The notes under the pieces: model-generated
What the model was told of the DNA's origin: nothing
Database searches by the model: none
The model's input: only the letters and a program-made list of their open reading frames with translations
Assembly (NCBI RefSeq): GCF_040412425.1
Contig: NC_089744.1
Coordinates: forward strand, 22,834,501 to 22,898,500
Length of the DNA: 64,000 nt
DNA from: Macrobrachium rosenbergii
Lineage: Eukaryota > Arthropoda > Malacostraca > Decapoda > Palaemonidae
Reading direction: 5' to 3'
Position numbers and translations under genes: made by a program
Shown here: positions 12,152 to 22,470 of the stretch, piece by piece
Numbering within the stretch: the first letter of the stretch is position 1
How the letters are laid out: every line of letters starts with the position of its first letter

Positions 12152-12865
12152 CATAAATTGTCAGTTTAACCTGCCATTTAGGAAACAAACCAAAATGCAC
12201 CATTAACCAGTACAACTGAATGTGACGACCCACCAAGACTCCAGATCATTCAGGAGAGATATTGTGGCATTTTAACCATTAAGACTGAATTAACAGCAAA
12301 TTAGATATGTAGTCAAGGAAACTAATGTGCTACTAGTAATGAGATCAACACACGATTTTCATAAACCAAAAATTGAGTATGGTAATACCCTTAAGGATAT
12401 AGATTGATACAAGTCAACCTCAAATGGCACGTATATTACACATGGGGGAGCGTGCAGAGAAATGCACCCAGAAAATGCAGGAACAAGGGTTAGTGACAAG
12501 GTTAGAGGGTGCTGAAAAAAAATATAGTAACCAAAATTAATTATCTTTAGTGCCATTGCTGCATTAGTTGACAAAAAACTATCCAGTCAACAGCAGAACT
12601 TTCTAGAGTCAATCACCAATGTAAGGAGGAAGTGTTTTACAACCTCTCTGGCAGGTGGGTAGGCCCACTCAAATCTGAACCTGAAATCCAAAGCTATTCA
12701 TGAAAAAGGAGATCTAGTTATGTCACAATGTGTAACATATGTGATGTGATAACCTGTTTAATTTTAATGTTAACAGCTTATGGTAACTGAGCTGGTAATT
12801 TAAAGTTCCAGGTTCATCATTCAAACAACTCATTTGGTTTTGTTAATTGCAATAGCCTATGTAAG

Positions 12866-13430
12866 TTCAGCTTTTGCTTTTATTGCTCGATGTTCGGTGA
12901 TACTGACAACGAAACAACCCATTCGCCCATGCGTTCCAGACTGCTCAGCTGAAACATTTTAGCTTTTGCTTTTATTGCTTGATGTTCAGTGATATTGACA
13001 AACATCCCCTTTGCTCAGGCGTTCCAGACTGTTCAGCTGAAATAGTTCTGCTTTTGCTTTTATTGCTGATGTTCTGTGGCACTGACCTATTAACCCATTT
13101 GCTAAGGCATTCCAGACTGCTCAGTTGAAACTCCACTCCACAATTACACACAACTGCTGGAGGTTGTATAACAGCACTCAGAAAAACTATATCCAGCATA
13201 ATAGTTAATCACAGTATTTAAACTTCCGTCAGTGTGGGGGTGAGTGTGGAGGTGCTCATAGTAGACTCAGTCTCACAAAAGGATAGCTCTGCCCAGACAT
13301 TGTAAACAGAACGGTAGAACAGCTTTTTCTATGTAAGTTTTGTACTCTAGGTGTAGAGCACCCATTTTGGACATTTCTGAAATTTGTGTTTATCCACTCA
13401 GATACCCAACACCCTCTGCAGATGATATGC
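12866..13430 (+). pseudogene. Merlin-type transposase remnant 4, triplicated start
   Basis: The segment running from cttttgcttttattgct through the GxTD block to cagctgaaa occurs three times in tandem (about 12868, 12958 and 13047). After it come decayed TTI, the S-x-x-K-D region and G-V-E-H-P-F-W-T-F-L near 13350-13380, ending in VYPL-like sequence at 13390. Frames are not continuous. Confidence 0.6.
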
Positions 13431-13849
13431 TATCTCAGCCAAAAAACAACTCATCCAAACATACTGTACTTCCAATCAACAGCAAGCAATGATAGAACCC
13501 AAAAGAAAAGAGGAAGGCACTTGAAATTTAGCTCTTGACTGCTAGACAAGAATTCCAAGCAAATTTTAACTCTTGACTGTTTGTTAGACAGAATTCAATC
13601 ATGTCTCTTAGCACCAACGCTATCAGACCCTGCGACGGATTAAGCCAGCTTGAACTATAATTATAGCCAAGTCAGTTCAAGATTAGGCAGACTTAGACTA
13701 GCAGGGCTGGGAGAGCTGGAGATAAAATACAGCTATGTCAGGTCCCTTCAGTTCTTAAAGAGATTCACACCACAGAACAAAAATGGTATTGCTAATGCCC
13801 TCAAGATGTGCCCATAAATATTGATCCAAGTCAACCTCAAAAGGTAATT
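13431..13849 (+). repeat. array-unit noncoding sequence ending in 137-bp duplicated target
   Basis: The downstream part of the unit; no gene. Positions 13713-13849 are repeated base for base at 18429-18565, on the far side of the DIRS insertion. Confidence 0.85.
13713..13849 (+). repeat. 137-bp direct repeat flanking DIRS insertion (left)
   Basis: Identical over 137 bp to 18429-18565. Left flank plus one copy plus right flank reconstructs an uninterrupted array unit, as expected for a target-site duplication. Confidence 0.9.
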
Positions 13850-13880
13850 TCTGAGTTCAGTCCCGTGTCAGCCGGTGAAA
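13847..13880 (+). repeat. DIRS inverted terminal repeat (left end)
   Basis: Matches the reverse complement of 1108-1141 and the direct sequence at 38443-38476. The first three bases overlap the duplicated target, so the exact boundary is uncertain by a few bases. Confidence 0.75.
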
Positions 13881-15839
13881 TTCCATTACAGCACGAATTT
13901 CTAGGTATAACAATGCTAGATATACCAGAGAAAAAGCTTTCAGGAAAGCTGGGGTTACTACCCCCAGTCGACCGTCTTTAGAAGACGTCGGTATAATGAA
14001 GGGTGAGTGAAATACCACTACCACGGAAATATACTCGAAAGATCTCTCCTTATCAAAACCCCCGTAAAAGAGCGGTGAGCCGTTACAGCCCCCACGCTCA
14101 ACACCCGCCAGGACGGCGACACCAGCGCCACCTACTTCATTCCATTTTCTAGCACGTGATACGTTCGCTTCTTTTGTGTGCTCGTCCCTATTTTGGATTG
14201 TTTTTTCTTCATCTACGATGGCTTCGAGCACCTTTTCCATCTCTAAGTTAAGTACCATCTTCTTGTGGGGTTTTTGATCTAATTATGGCTGTTTTGGTCT
14301 CGTATTTTCATAAATATTGGGATCTTCTTATGACGCCACGGCGTCCCCTATCAGCCATGTCGACCGCGAGGCGACTCCTTCTGTTCTTTCGGTCGGAGTT
14401 TTCTCCCAGTCGCTATATATATTTAGATTTTAGCCCTTGAATTCCTTCCTGGTGGTTCCGTGCGGTGGCTCCCCCTCCAATTTTAGTTTTTGTTTTGCAT
14501 TTTTGGCCTGTCGGCCTCGGAGTTGCTCCATCCTGTACCCCCCCCCACCAGGTTGGGTTCTTTTTCATTTAGTCTCATAGGCTATTATGTTATTCTTGAA
14601 GATGGTGCTCTTATTTTAAGTTTATATTTTTAGTTTTATTTGTTTTTTGTTTTTGGTTGTGTAGTTTGCCTCTAATATTGATGAACCTTATAAAATATTT
14701 TGAAATTACCCCTGAGGTAGGCTACACTTCCTGTGAACGTAATTTTATTTTGATTGTTTTTATATGATGGTTGTAGTGTGGGCTCCATCCCTTGCCCTGG
14801 GTGCGGAGATCAGGTTGAGGGAGTTTTGTTGCTGTTTCCACAGGGTTCGTTTTAGGGTCAGAGTGAGCCCCTTAGTCCTCTTCCCCCAATTTCGGAGGAA
14901 TCGAGTTCTTTGGACGTGTTCCTCTAGGCTAGTCGCCTACTTATCCCCTACTCGTTCCCTGTTGGCTCTCGGCACAAAAATTTCTCTCCCTGTTGGTTCC
15001 TCCTCTCCTTTTACACCCCTTTCTCCTTCTTAACCTGTTTTAGGTTAGGTTTTTATTAGGCTACGCCTAGGAGAAGTTGGGCTTTGGGCTGTGTAGCTCC
15101 CTGGAGTAGGCTTCCCTTCCAAGTTCATTGGGAAGGAAGGTTGCAGTTGAGCGGGTGTCATGTTCTCCTTGTCTCCTCTCCCCTTCCGGTAGCCTACTCC
15201 TCTCCACTACCCCCCCCCCCCTCAGCCTTGCGACTCGTGCGGGTGACGCTAGATGGCGTTTTCTCCGAGTCAGGGACTTCTATTGGTAGAGGGATTCGCT
15301 CCCTCCCATATCGTCCCCAGCTTCGCTGTGGTGGGGTGGGTGGTTCGGTTGCTCGAGCGTGTTCGAATCCTGTCTCACCTCTCGTCTCCCCATCGAGCTA
15401 CGAAGTTAGGGTTTAGGTGTGGCCCCGCCATATGTTATGAACATTGATCCTTTACCCATTTGTTTCTCCGGCGGGGAGATAGATGTGGGATGATTCTATG
15501 TCACACTAGCGTACAGACTCCTCCGGTCTCCGGAGGGTTACCATCATTGTTAATTTTGTTTATTGTTATTATTATTATTTTGTTCTACCATATACGTGAT
15601 TCCGGTCCCACGCCTGGGGGCTCAGCCGTTAATTTTCTGGCAGCCCTTATGGTTGGTTTCTGGTTTTTCGTTCCTTCATTCCCCGGAGTCCTCCGGGGTC
15701 TGAATCCTTAAACTTCCGCTCTGTGCATTTAAAGCTTATTGGCCCAGTTTAATTTGGTAGTTCTTCTACACCAGAGTATTCCGGTTGTAGTTGAGTTTCC
15801 CGGCCTTGCCGGCTTTATTTTGCTTAGAGTGTGAGGTTC
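13881..15839 (+). other. DIRS 5' leader, no gene
   Basis: About 2 kb between the terminus and gag with no convincing coding sequence. It contains a 'gctggggttactaccccca' block shared with 38550-38575 and a 'taagttaagtaccatcttct' block shared with 38603-38625. A minus-strand frame of 133 codons (13857-14258) crosses this leader but is not conserved at 38443. A TATATATAT run lies near 14414-14423. Confidence 0.6.
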
Positions 15840-18005
15840 ATGTACTGTTACCTTTACACTGTTCGCTGTGAGGAGCCGGGGTGTACCGCCTCCCTTCAAC
15901 AACCCTACGGGCACGTAGTGTGTCGAACCCACGCTGGTTGTGCGGTCCGGCTGGACGACCTGGTTGTTTGGCACCCCGATGGCTGTGAGGTTTGCTTCGC
16001 TCTCTCCTCAACCATCCAAGACGAGTCGGTAAGTGAAAGTCTTCTTTCCTCCGGTCCATGCTCCTCATACGATACGTTGTTTATATTCTCCGTCTGTCTT
16101 TTCATTCCTGACTAACTACAGGTTTCCTTGCAGGCGGATGAAACTTCCAAGAAGTCTGCCTTGGAATCCCTCCGGGCCTGGGTGGCTGGGTTCGGCAGGA
16201 ATGTTCCGTCGGGGAAGCCCTACGTCCTCGACGCCAGGTTGAGGGACCTGCTTTACCCCGGCGCACGGGTGGCCGCTGCAGTACCAGAAGAACTTGCCAC
16301 CCCTATTATCCAGCAGATCCGTGATGCGACCCAGCCACCTCAAGTGGACATCATGTACGCCGAGGTCTCGGAGGATGTTGCCGCCCTAAATCTCGACTTG
16401 GAACCTATGAATACGGAGCAGGACCAGGTGGTAAGTGGGGAGGTAAGTGAGGATGTTGGGGCGGGCCCCTCTTTGTTTGACTCCCCTGCTTCATCTGTAT
16501 CATCTTTTGCAGGTTTTGTGAAGTCTTCCTCTTTGGGTGATAGAGCTCCGTCTGCTATCCCCAAGTTGAAGACTTCATGGAAGGCGAAGGGCTATAAGTC
16601 CTCGACTTCTAAGACCGGTAGCCTCCGGGAGTAAATCTAGCTCCTCCGGCAAGGGCGCGAGTAAGAGGGCGGCAAAACCAAGCCCTCCTCGCCAGCCTCT
16701 TTTTGACGCACAAGCCCTGGCCACTGAACTGTACAAAAAGTTCACGGAGGACCTAGATTCTAGATTTGAGAAGATCTCAGAAAAGTTTGCCAACTATGAC
16801 AATGTACTGGCAGGTTTGGCTCGCCAACCTAAAGCAGAACCGCAGTACTCTATTCCCGACACTGCGGACCTCCCGCCGTTTGATGTCGGAAACCCTTGGC
16901 GGTTCGCACTCCGGGCCATCCAACATGATGGCAAACTTACCTTAGACGGTCTGGGCACGAGACGGTTGGAGGAGTTGAGTTCTTTCCCGATCTCTTGCCC
17001 CCTTATCCTGGCTTCCTGAGGCTTACGGAAGAAGCCTGGATTCGGTCAGACAAGGTACCTAGGGAGACTGTCATCATCCCTAGAGACCAAGCCCAGTCGG
17101 CTCTCCTGCGCACTCTGACGGAGTGGCAGGCAGTGAACACAAAATTGACCCCTTTCAAGGGCAATTTCACGATGTTCACCCTGGGTGAAGATCTTCCCAC
17201 TCCTTGCAGGGACAAAATTGCTCTGGCTACGACCCGAGCATGCCTTGATGGGAATCCCTTTCCTCAATTAAGGGAAACAGACCCTACTTCCCTGGTATTC
17301 CCAGGAAGTAACGAATTCTGGGTGGACGCCCCGTCCACTTTCACTGTTGGCAAGCTGGACCCTCTTTGCGCTTCCACGCAGTTTAGCGAGCAACTCCCTA
17401 AGCTGCCGGAATCATTGTTAAAGGCGGAGTTTGAGACCCGGACTAAGTTAGCCCGGTCCTTGAGCTCCGGCTGTCTTACTGAGGCTACTGCCGTCTCCGG
17501 CTCGGACGAACCCTTTTTCCAGGTCCTAGCTAAGTCTTTCCTGGCGACCTTCCAGTTAGACTTGCACGAGTTTGTTATGGCTAGGCTGGAATGTAGAAAA
17601 TTTATTTTTGCTGACGCTACAATCCGCCACGAGCCTAACAAGCTCATTAAAAGTTCAATCTGGGGACCTAACCTCTTCCCTGAAGGAGAGGTTACATCCG
17701 TCATGTCTGAAGCTACACGGGCCAATCAGAGAGTGCGCGCTCGGTGGGGAATTCCCACTTTTAAGCGCAAGACCCCAGAATCGGCCGGCCCCCAGACGAG
17801 AGGAGGAAAAAGGTTCAGGAGACATAAGAGGCCTCATCAGGCGATGGTTCAAGCCGTCCCAGTCTCGGCAGTGGCCCAGCCATCTACCTCTAAGTCCCAA
17901 CCCCAACAGTACGTGTTAGTCCAACCAGCGGCGCCCTCCTATGTATCCTCACCAGCATACAACCCTACATATGAAGGCCGTGGATTTTTTTCACGGCCTC
18001 AATAG
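15840..18005 (+). pseudogene. DIRS gag-like protein, one intron, frameshifted
   Basis: Gag-like structural protein of the DIRS element. Exon 1 starts at the ATG at 15840 and encodes a Cys/His cluster (C-x4-C, then H-x3-C-x2-H, then W-H-x3-C-x2-C), probably a zinc-binding fold. A canonical intron (16029-16133) joins it in phase 0 to the main body. Two single-base shifts interrupt the body: near 16615 (ACCGG) and near 16989 (run of C). Ignoring them, the frame runs to the TAG at 18003-18005, giving a protein of roughly 680 residues. The C-terminus is rich in Arg/Lys and Pro/Gln, fitting nucleic-acid binding. The product resembles gag of DIRS elements by position and layout rather than by a diagnostic motif. 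Confidence 0.7.
16029..16133 (+). other. intron in DIRS gag
   Basis: Donor gtaagt, a branch-point-like actaac, a pyrimidine stretch and acceptor ttgcag. Splicing keeps the frame (phase 0) and fuses the Cys/His exon to the gag body. A second in-frame candidate, 16431-16512 (gtaagt to ttgcag), lies within open sequence and might be optionally removed. Confidence 0.6.
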
Positions 18006-18119
18006 GGTGGCAAGGGGGAAGGGCAAGGCCCCCTACAGAGGAAAGTCTAACACCACCCCAAGGGGGAGAGGACGTGGTAGAGGGAACAAACCCGCTCCCT
18101 CCCACTGAGAGAAAACGCA

Positions 18120-18428
18120 GGTAGGCGGTCGCCTGTATTGGTTCAGGGACCAATGGACCTTCAGCCCTTGGGCACACAGCATTGTGTCCAAGGGACTAGG
18201 GTGGAGCTGGATCAAGAATCCTCCCCTCCAAACAGATTTTACCAGCCACCCACATCAATCCTACAGGATTATGTAAAAGAATTGCTCAACAAACGAGCAA
18301 TAAAGAAAGCAAGGCACCTAAAGTTTCAAGGCAGGCTATTCACTGTTCCCAAAAAAGACTCCGATCAGCAAAGAGTGATCCTGGATCTGTCGCGTCTAAA
18401 TCTCTACATAAAATGCGACAAGTTTCGC
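18120..18428 (+). pseudogene. DIRS reverse transcriptase, N-terminal fragment
   Basis: Start of the DIRS ORF2. GGRLYWFRDQW is readable from about 18125, typical of the N-terminus of DIRS polymerases. After a one-base shift at a T run (about 18238) the frame continues ILQDYVKELL, then GRLFTVPKKD and RVILDLSRLN, the last being the RT fingers/motif 1-2 region. The sequence breaks off at 18428, before the catalytic aspartates, and runs straight into array DNA. Confidence 0.8.
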
Positions 18429-18565
18429 GAGCTGGAGATAAAATACAGCTATGTCAGGTCCCTTCAGTTCTTAAAGAGATTCACACCACAGAACAAAAAT
18501 GGTATTGCTAATGCCCTCAAGATGTGCCCATAAATATTGATCCAAGTCAACCTCAAAAGGTAATT
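18429..18565 (+). repeat. 137-bp direct repeat flanking DIRS insertion (right)
   Basis: Perfect copy of 13713-13849; 18566 onward continues the array unit (gcaactttgctgatacagg). Confidence 0.9.
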
Positions 18566-18719
18566 ATGCAACTTTGCTGATACAGGCAGCAGACGAGGTA
18601 ACAACCAGGATTCGTAACAGGGAGACTACTAAAGTTAGGAAAACTTGATCGGGTTGTGGATGCAGAGATTTGACAAAAGCTATCTACAGTTAACAAAACT
18701 TCCTAGAGTCAATCCAAGA

Positions 18720-19597
18720 TTAACCCTTTAACGCCGACTGGACGTATTTTATGTCGACAAAAATTGTCTGTTGGGTGCCGAGTGGACATAAAATACATCT
18801 ACTACAAAAAGTTTTTTAAATATTCGCGGAAAAATACTTATAGGCCTAGTTTGCAAAAAATTTTAAATTACGCGCCTTGAGGGATGCTGGGAGTTCATGG
18901 ATCACGCTGTTTTGTTTACAAGCGTGACCCAGCTGCGCATGCGTGAATTTCTTCTCCCACTAGAAAGCATCAGCGACGCATTGTCAGAGCGATTTCTTGA
19001 CGCGTTCGTGTTTTGCCGAACTTGTGCAAGTGTTAGCATGTTTGTGACGCAATAGGACATACGCAGAGATGTCCCAACGTCGTCAGGACTCTGAAAGGCG
19101 CATATTGCCTGTTGGTAGTGAGCGTATGAGACGCGTTTTAGACTTGGATGCTGGAGAGGGACCCAGCACCCAAGGCGATCCATCTTATGAGCACCGTGTT
19201 GTACGGCCACGTGTTGTCGAAAGTGACCGTGGGCCCCAAGGGCCATACCCTGTGCCTTTCACTACCCCTAAGAAACATTGGGGTGTCCTGAGAGGCATTA
19301 GTAAGCATTTGGGATGCCTCCAACATTGATGAATACTTGTTGGAGCTCGACTGAGAGCAGGTGGAAAGTCTTCATTTTGATGGCAGTTGGTCATCTAGTG
19401 ACGAGGACATCCCGCCCGATGTCAGTGATGACGAATATTTTCCCCCAATGTCGGTACGAGAGCCAGAGCATGAAAGTGAACTAGAGTTCAGTGGTTTCAG
19501 TGCTTATGAGGGAGAGTGAGGAGGAGGCACCGATTGTGGCTGGTGGGGATGAGAAAGTGATGGTGAAAGTGAGGGAGACGGGCCAGTGGTGGGGGGG
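18720..19597 (+). mobile_element. piggyBac-like transposon, left end only
   Basis: The insertion starts at TTAA (18720-18723) with the terminus ccctttaacgccgactgg. In uninterrupted relatives (37915, 48816) the same spot reads cagattaagg, so the target was TTAA, as piggyBac requires. A 5' leader is followed by a piggyBac-like N-terminus (19069 onward). The element stops at about 19597, where array sequence resumes at a later part of the unit, implying that a deletion removed the right end and some flank. Confidence 0.65.
19069..19530 (+). pseudogene. piggyBac-like transposase N-terminus
   Basis: An ATG at 19069 opens a basic start (MSQRRQDSERR) followed by a Gly/Pro region. After a frame change near 19320 come acidic segments including SSSDEDIPPDVSDDEYFP, typical of the acidic N-terminal region before the piggyBac DDD domain. 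There is an in-frame stop at about 19350 and another near 19518. No catalytic domain remains. Confidence 0.5.
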
Positions 19598-20213
19598 AGT
19601 TATAAAGTCGTCTATTCAAGACATGGATTAGGCGAGACTATATCTGGCAGTGCCAAGAGGGACAGTAGCTTTCTTCAAGAAGGGGGAGGTGAATCTAAAG
19701 GTTAGCTGGCTAAACATGAATTATCAGTGCTGGTGAATCTGGCAGTAAAGACAAAAATTACAAATAGATATGGCACAGGCAAAGGTCCCTAGACCAACGA
19801 AGCTACCTTCATATCACTGCCATTACAACGCAGTCAAGTTCATTTAGGTGAAGTAAAATACAATGTATATACCAACAACTTCAAGATTGAATATTTGAAA
19901 ACCTTATTGCAACAGCCTTAGAACTGCATTAACTTTAGCAAATTGGGTTGTGAAGATTAACTTCGAGCAGATGCTGCTGATGCAGCCAACTCTGTTGAAT
20001 ATATCAGATTCCTTTGTAATTCAGCTGAAGCCCTCTCATGAATAAAATACTATTTGAATTGTAAAATAGAATTTAAATATACTTCATAGTGATTCAATAT
20101 TTATTCCATTAACTTTATACTGCACTATTACTGAAATAGATTTTCTACAATACTCCAATTCTATTTACAATATAGAGTACACGAAGTAGTTTTACAAGAT
20201 TGTGACCAAATAA

Positions 20214-20295
<82 letters not shown>

Positions 20296-20910
20296 TATAA
20301 TGACATTAAAGAAAAAGATGAAAGCTACGATTATCCAGGACAACCGAGTTTTTACTACACCCAAATAAAAGATTCACGATATGAGAGATTATGGCATATT
20401 TTCCCAAGGCCTTTGATTAAAAACACTATGAAGACTCAACTAATGGCAAATGAAATGAAGATGACATTGCCAATGTACAGGAGAAAAGTAAGATATTTGT
20501 AGTCAAGAAAACTAACACTGATGAGATCAACAGGATTTAAGTAAAAATCAAAACCTAGGTTCCCAATGCCCCTTAGCAAACACGCCAATTATTAGTGCAA
20601 TAATCTCAAATGGTAATTTTGTAAACTTTGCCAACGCAAGCAGCAAACAGGATTCATAATAGGGAGCAATTGCTGAGAAGTTAGGATAACCAAAAATGAT
20701 CTGTCAAGTTTACAGTGAATCAGAGACTAGTGCATGCATTACACAAGTACCCCAAAATGGTGCTATGTAAATCTGGCTGAAGGGCTTAAGACAAGAGGTA
20801 GCAATCAGGATTTTTACCAGGATAGTGTGCTAAAAAATTTAGGAAAACCAAAAATAATGATCTTTCAAGTTTACAGTGATGCATTAGTTGACAAAAGTAA
20901 CCACAACTTA
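19598..20910 (+). repeat. array-unit noncoding sequence
   Basis: Closely related to 22660-23830 and 49640-50750; includes (GA)n at 20219-20293. No gene seen. Confidence 0.75.
20219..20293 (+). repeat. (GA)n microsatellite
   Basis: About 37 GA repeats at the usual unit position. Confidence 0.98.
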
Positions 20911-21335
20911 GTTTTTGCTTTTGTGCTGAATGTTTGGCGACAGACCAAGCAACACAACCCATTCATTCATGCGTTCCAGACTTAATCAGTTGAAACTACT
21001 ATCCTGGTGATGTTGGACATCTATCTTCCACAAACCACAATTATACCTGATAGCTGGAGTTGTACAACAGCACTCACAAAAACTATATCCAGTGTAACAG
21101 TTCATCATCATAAACTTTCTTTAGCTTGAGTGACCTGAAGGTGCTCATTGCAGTCACAGTCTCTCATTCTCAAAAGGATATCTCTGCCCAGACACTGTAC
21201 ACAGAATGGTACAACAGCTTTTTTCTATGCAAGTGTTTTGTACTCTAGGTGTAGAGCACCCATTTTGGGCATTTCTGAAATTTGTGTTTATCCACTCACA
21301 CAGCATATCATCTGCAGGGGGTGTAGGGTATCTCA
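20911..21335 (+). pseudogene. Merlin-type transposase remnant 5
   Basis: Decayed Merlin C-terminal half. Readable blocks are a diverged GxTD start near 20930, TTI near 21040, the SHSQKD region near 21160 and G-V-E-H-P-F-W-A-F-L-K at 21250-21290. The tail contains a 29-bp inverted segment (21302-21330). Confidence 0.6.
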
Positions 21336-22063
21336 GACAAAAACTTATCCAGACATACTTCCAATCAACAGCAAGCAACGATAGAAGCCCAAAAGAAAAG
21401 AGGATGGCAATTCAAATTTGACTTTACTGTTGGTCAGATAAGAATTCCATCATGCCTCTTAGTCCCATCAACACTATCAGACCCTGTGATGGCTTAAGCC
21501 AGCTTGAACTATAATTATAGCAAATTCAAGACTAGGATTAGGCAGACTTAGTCTAGCAGGGCTGGGAGAGAGTGGGATAAAATGCAGTATGTCAGGTCTC
21601 TTCAGGTCTTAAGATTCACACCACAAAAATGTTCTTAATGCCCTTAAGATACCCATAATTTTTGATCCAAGTCAACCTCAAATGGTAATTATGTAACTTA
21701 GTTGATACAGGTAGCAGACGAGGTAACAACCAGGATTCGTAACAGGGAGATTACTAAAGTTAGGAAAACTTTATTGTGTTGTGGATGCAGAGTTGACAAA
21801 AACTATCTGCAGTTGACAAAAATTTCTAGTCAATCCGAGATTGAGGAAGACTAGTTTTAGTAGCTTCTCAACCTGGAATTCATAAGGCTATTCATGAGAA
21901 AGGTATTAGTTGTTACAGTGGAGAACTTAAACATGCATGACGTGATGACCTGTTCTATGTCAAACATTAACAGTATGTTAATACACTGCTGGTAGTTTTT
22001 AAAAAAGCTGTAGATTTATCATTCAAACCAGTTTTTGGTTTGATTAACAGTGATATTAACATT
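21336..22063 (+). repeat. array-unit noncoding sequence
   Basis: Homologous to 37440-38135 and 48320-49045. It includes the 'acaggcagcagacgaggtaa' sentence also present at 18582. No gene. Confidence 0.75.
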
Positions 22064-22470
22064 CAGGTTTTGCTTTCATTGCTGGATGTTCGGTGGCACT
22101 GACCAAGAAACCCCTTTTGTATTTGCGTTCCAGACTGCTCAAATAAAACTTCGCTCCTGGTGTTGGACAACCAATCTTCCAGAAACCACAATTATATCTG
22201 ATTCTGGAATATGTGCAACAGCACTCAAACACCATATCCAGCATAATCATTATTAAGCTTCAGTTTGAGTGACCTGCAGGTGCACATGGTATAGTGTCAG
22301 TCTTTCTCAAAAGAATCCCTCTGCCCAGACACTACACAATACTAGAACAGCTATTTTTCTATAGAAACATTTATGGAAGTGTTAACTCTTAAGGTGTTGG
22401 GCATCCATTTTGGGCATTTCAGGAATTAAGTGTTTATCCACTTAGAAGAAGCTACCTAACACCCCCTGCA
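22064..22470 (+). pseudogene. Merlin-type transposase remnant 6
   Basis: WMFGGTDQET near 22083 and LPETTIISDSG near 22178-22205 are readable in one frame, the second holding the position of the middle catalytic Asp. C-terminal blocks near 22390-22440 are recognisable but shifted. Confidence 0.65.

Larger units (their letters stand above)
11166..12865 (+). repeat. diverged third copy of the array unit
   Basis: This is homologous to the first 1.7 kb of copies A and B with many substitutions and indels. It has a GT microsatellite (11556-11593) where A and B carry a different short segment, and a (GA)n at 12109-12146. No gene is visible. Confidence 0.8.
13850..18428 (+). mobile_element. DIRS-like retrotransposon, 3'-truncated
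   Basis: This is a 4.58-kb insertion: left inverted terminus, long leader (13881-15839), gag with an intron (15840-18005), then the start of ORF2 reverse transcriptase, cut off at 18428 inside the fingers/palm region. RNase H, methyltransferase-like and recombinase domains and the right terminus are missing. Base composition is clearly more GC-rich than the surrounding array. DIRS1-like elements are known to be widespread in decapods. Confidence 0.85.

Noticed and set aside
13857..14258. 133-codon minus-strand open frame at the DIRS left end
   Set aside because: It lies in the leader antisense to gag, overlaps the terminal repeat, and its middle is deleted in the related fragment at 38443; no known motif.
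15340..15390. tRNA-like T-loop word gttcgaatcc in the DIRS leader
   Set aside because: No pairing T stem, no D arm or anticodon arm upstream and no acceptor stem; chance match to a B box.
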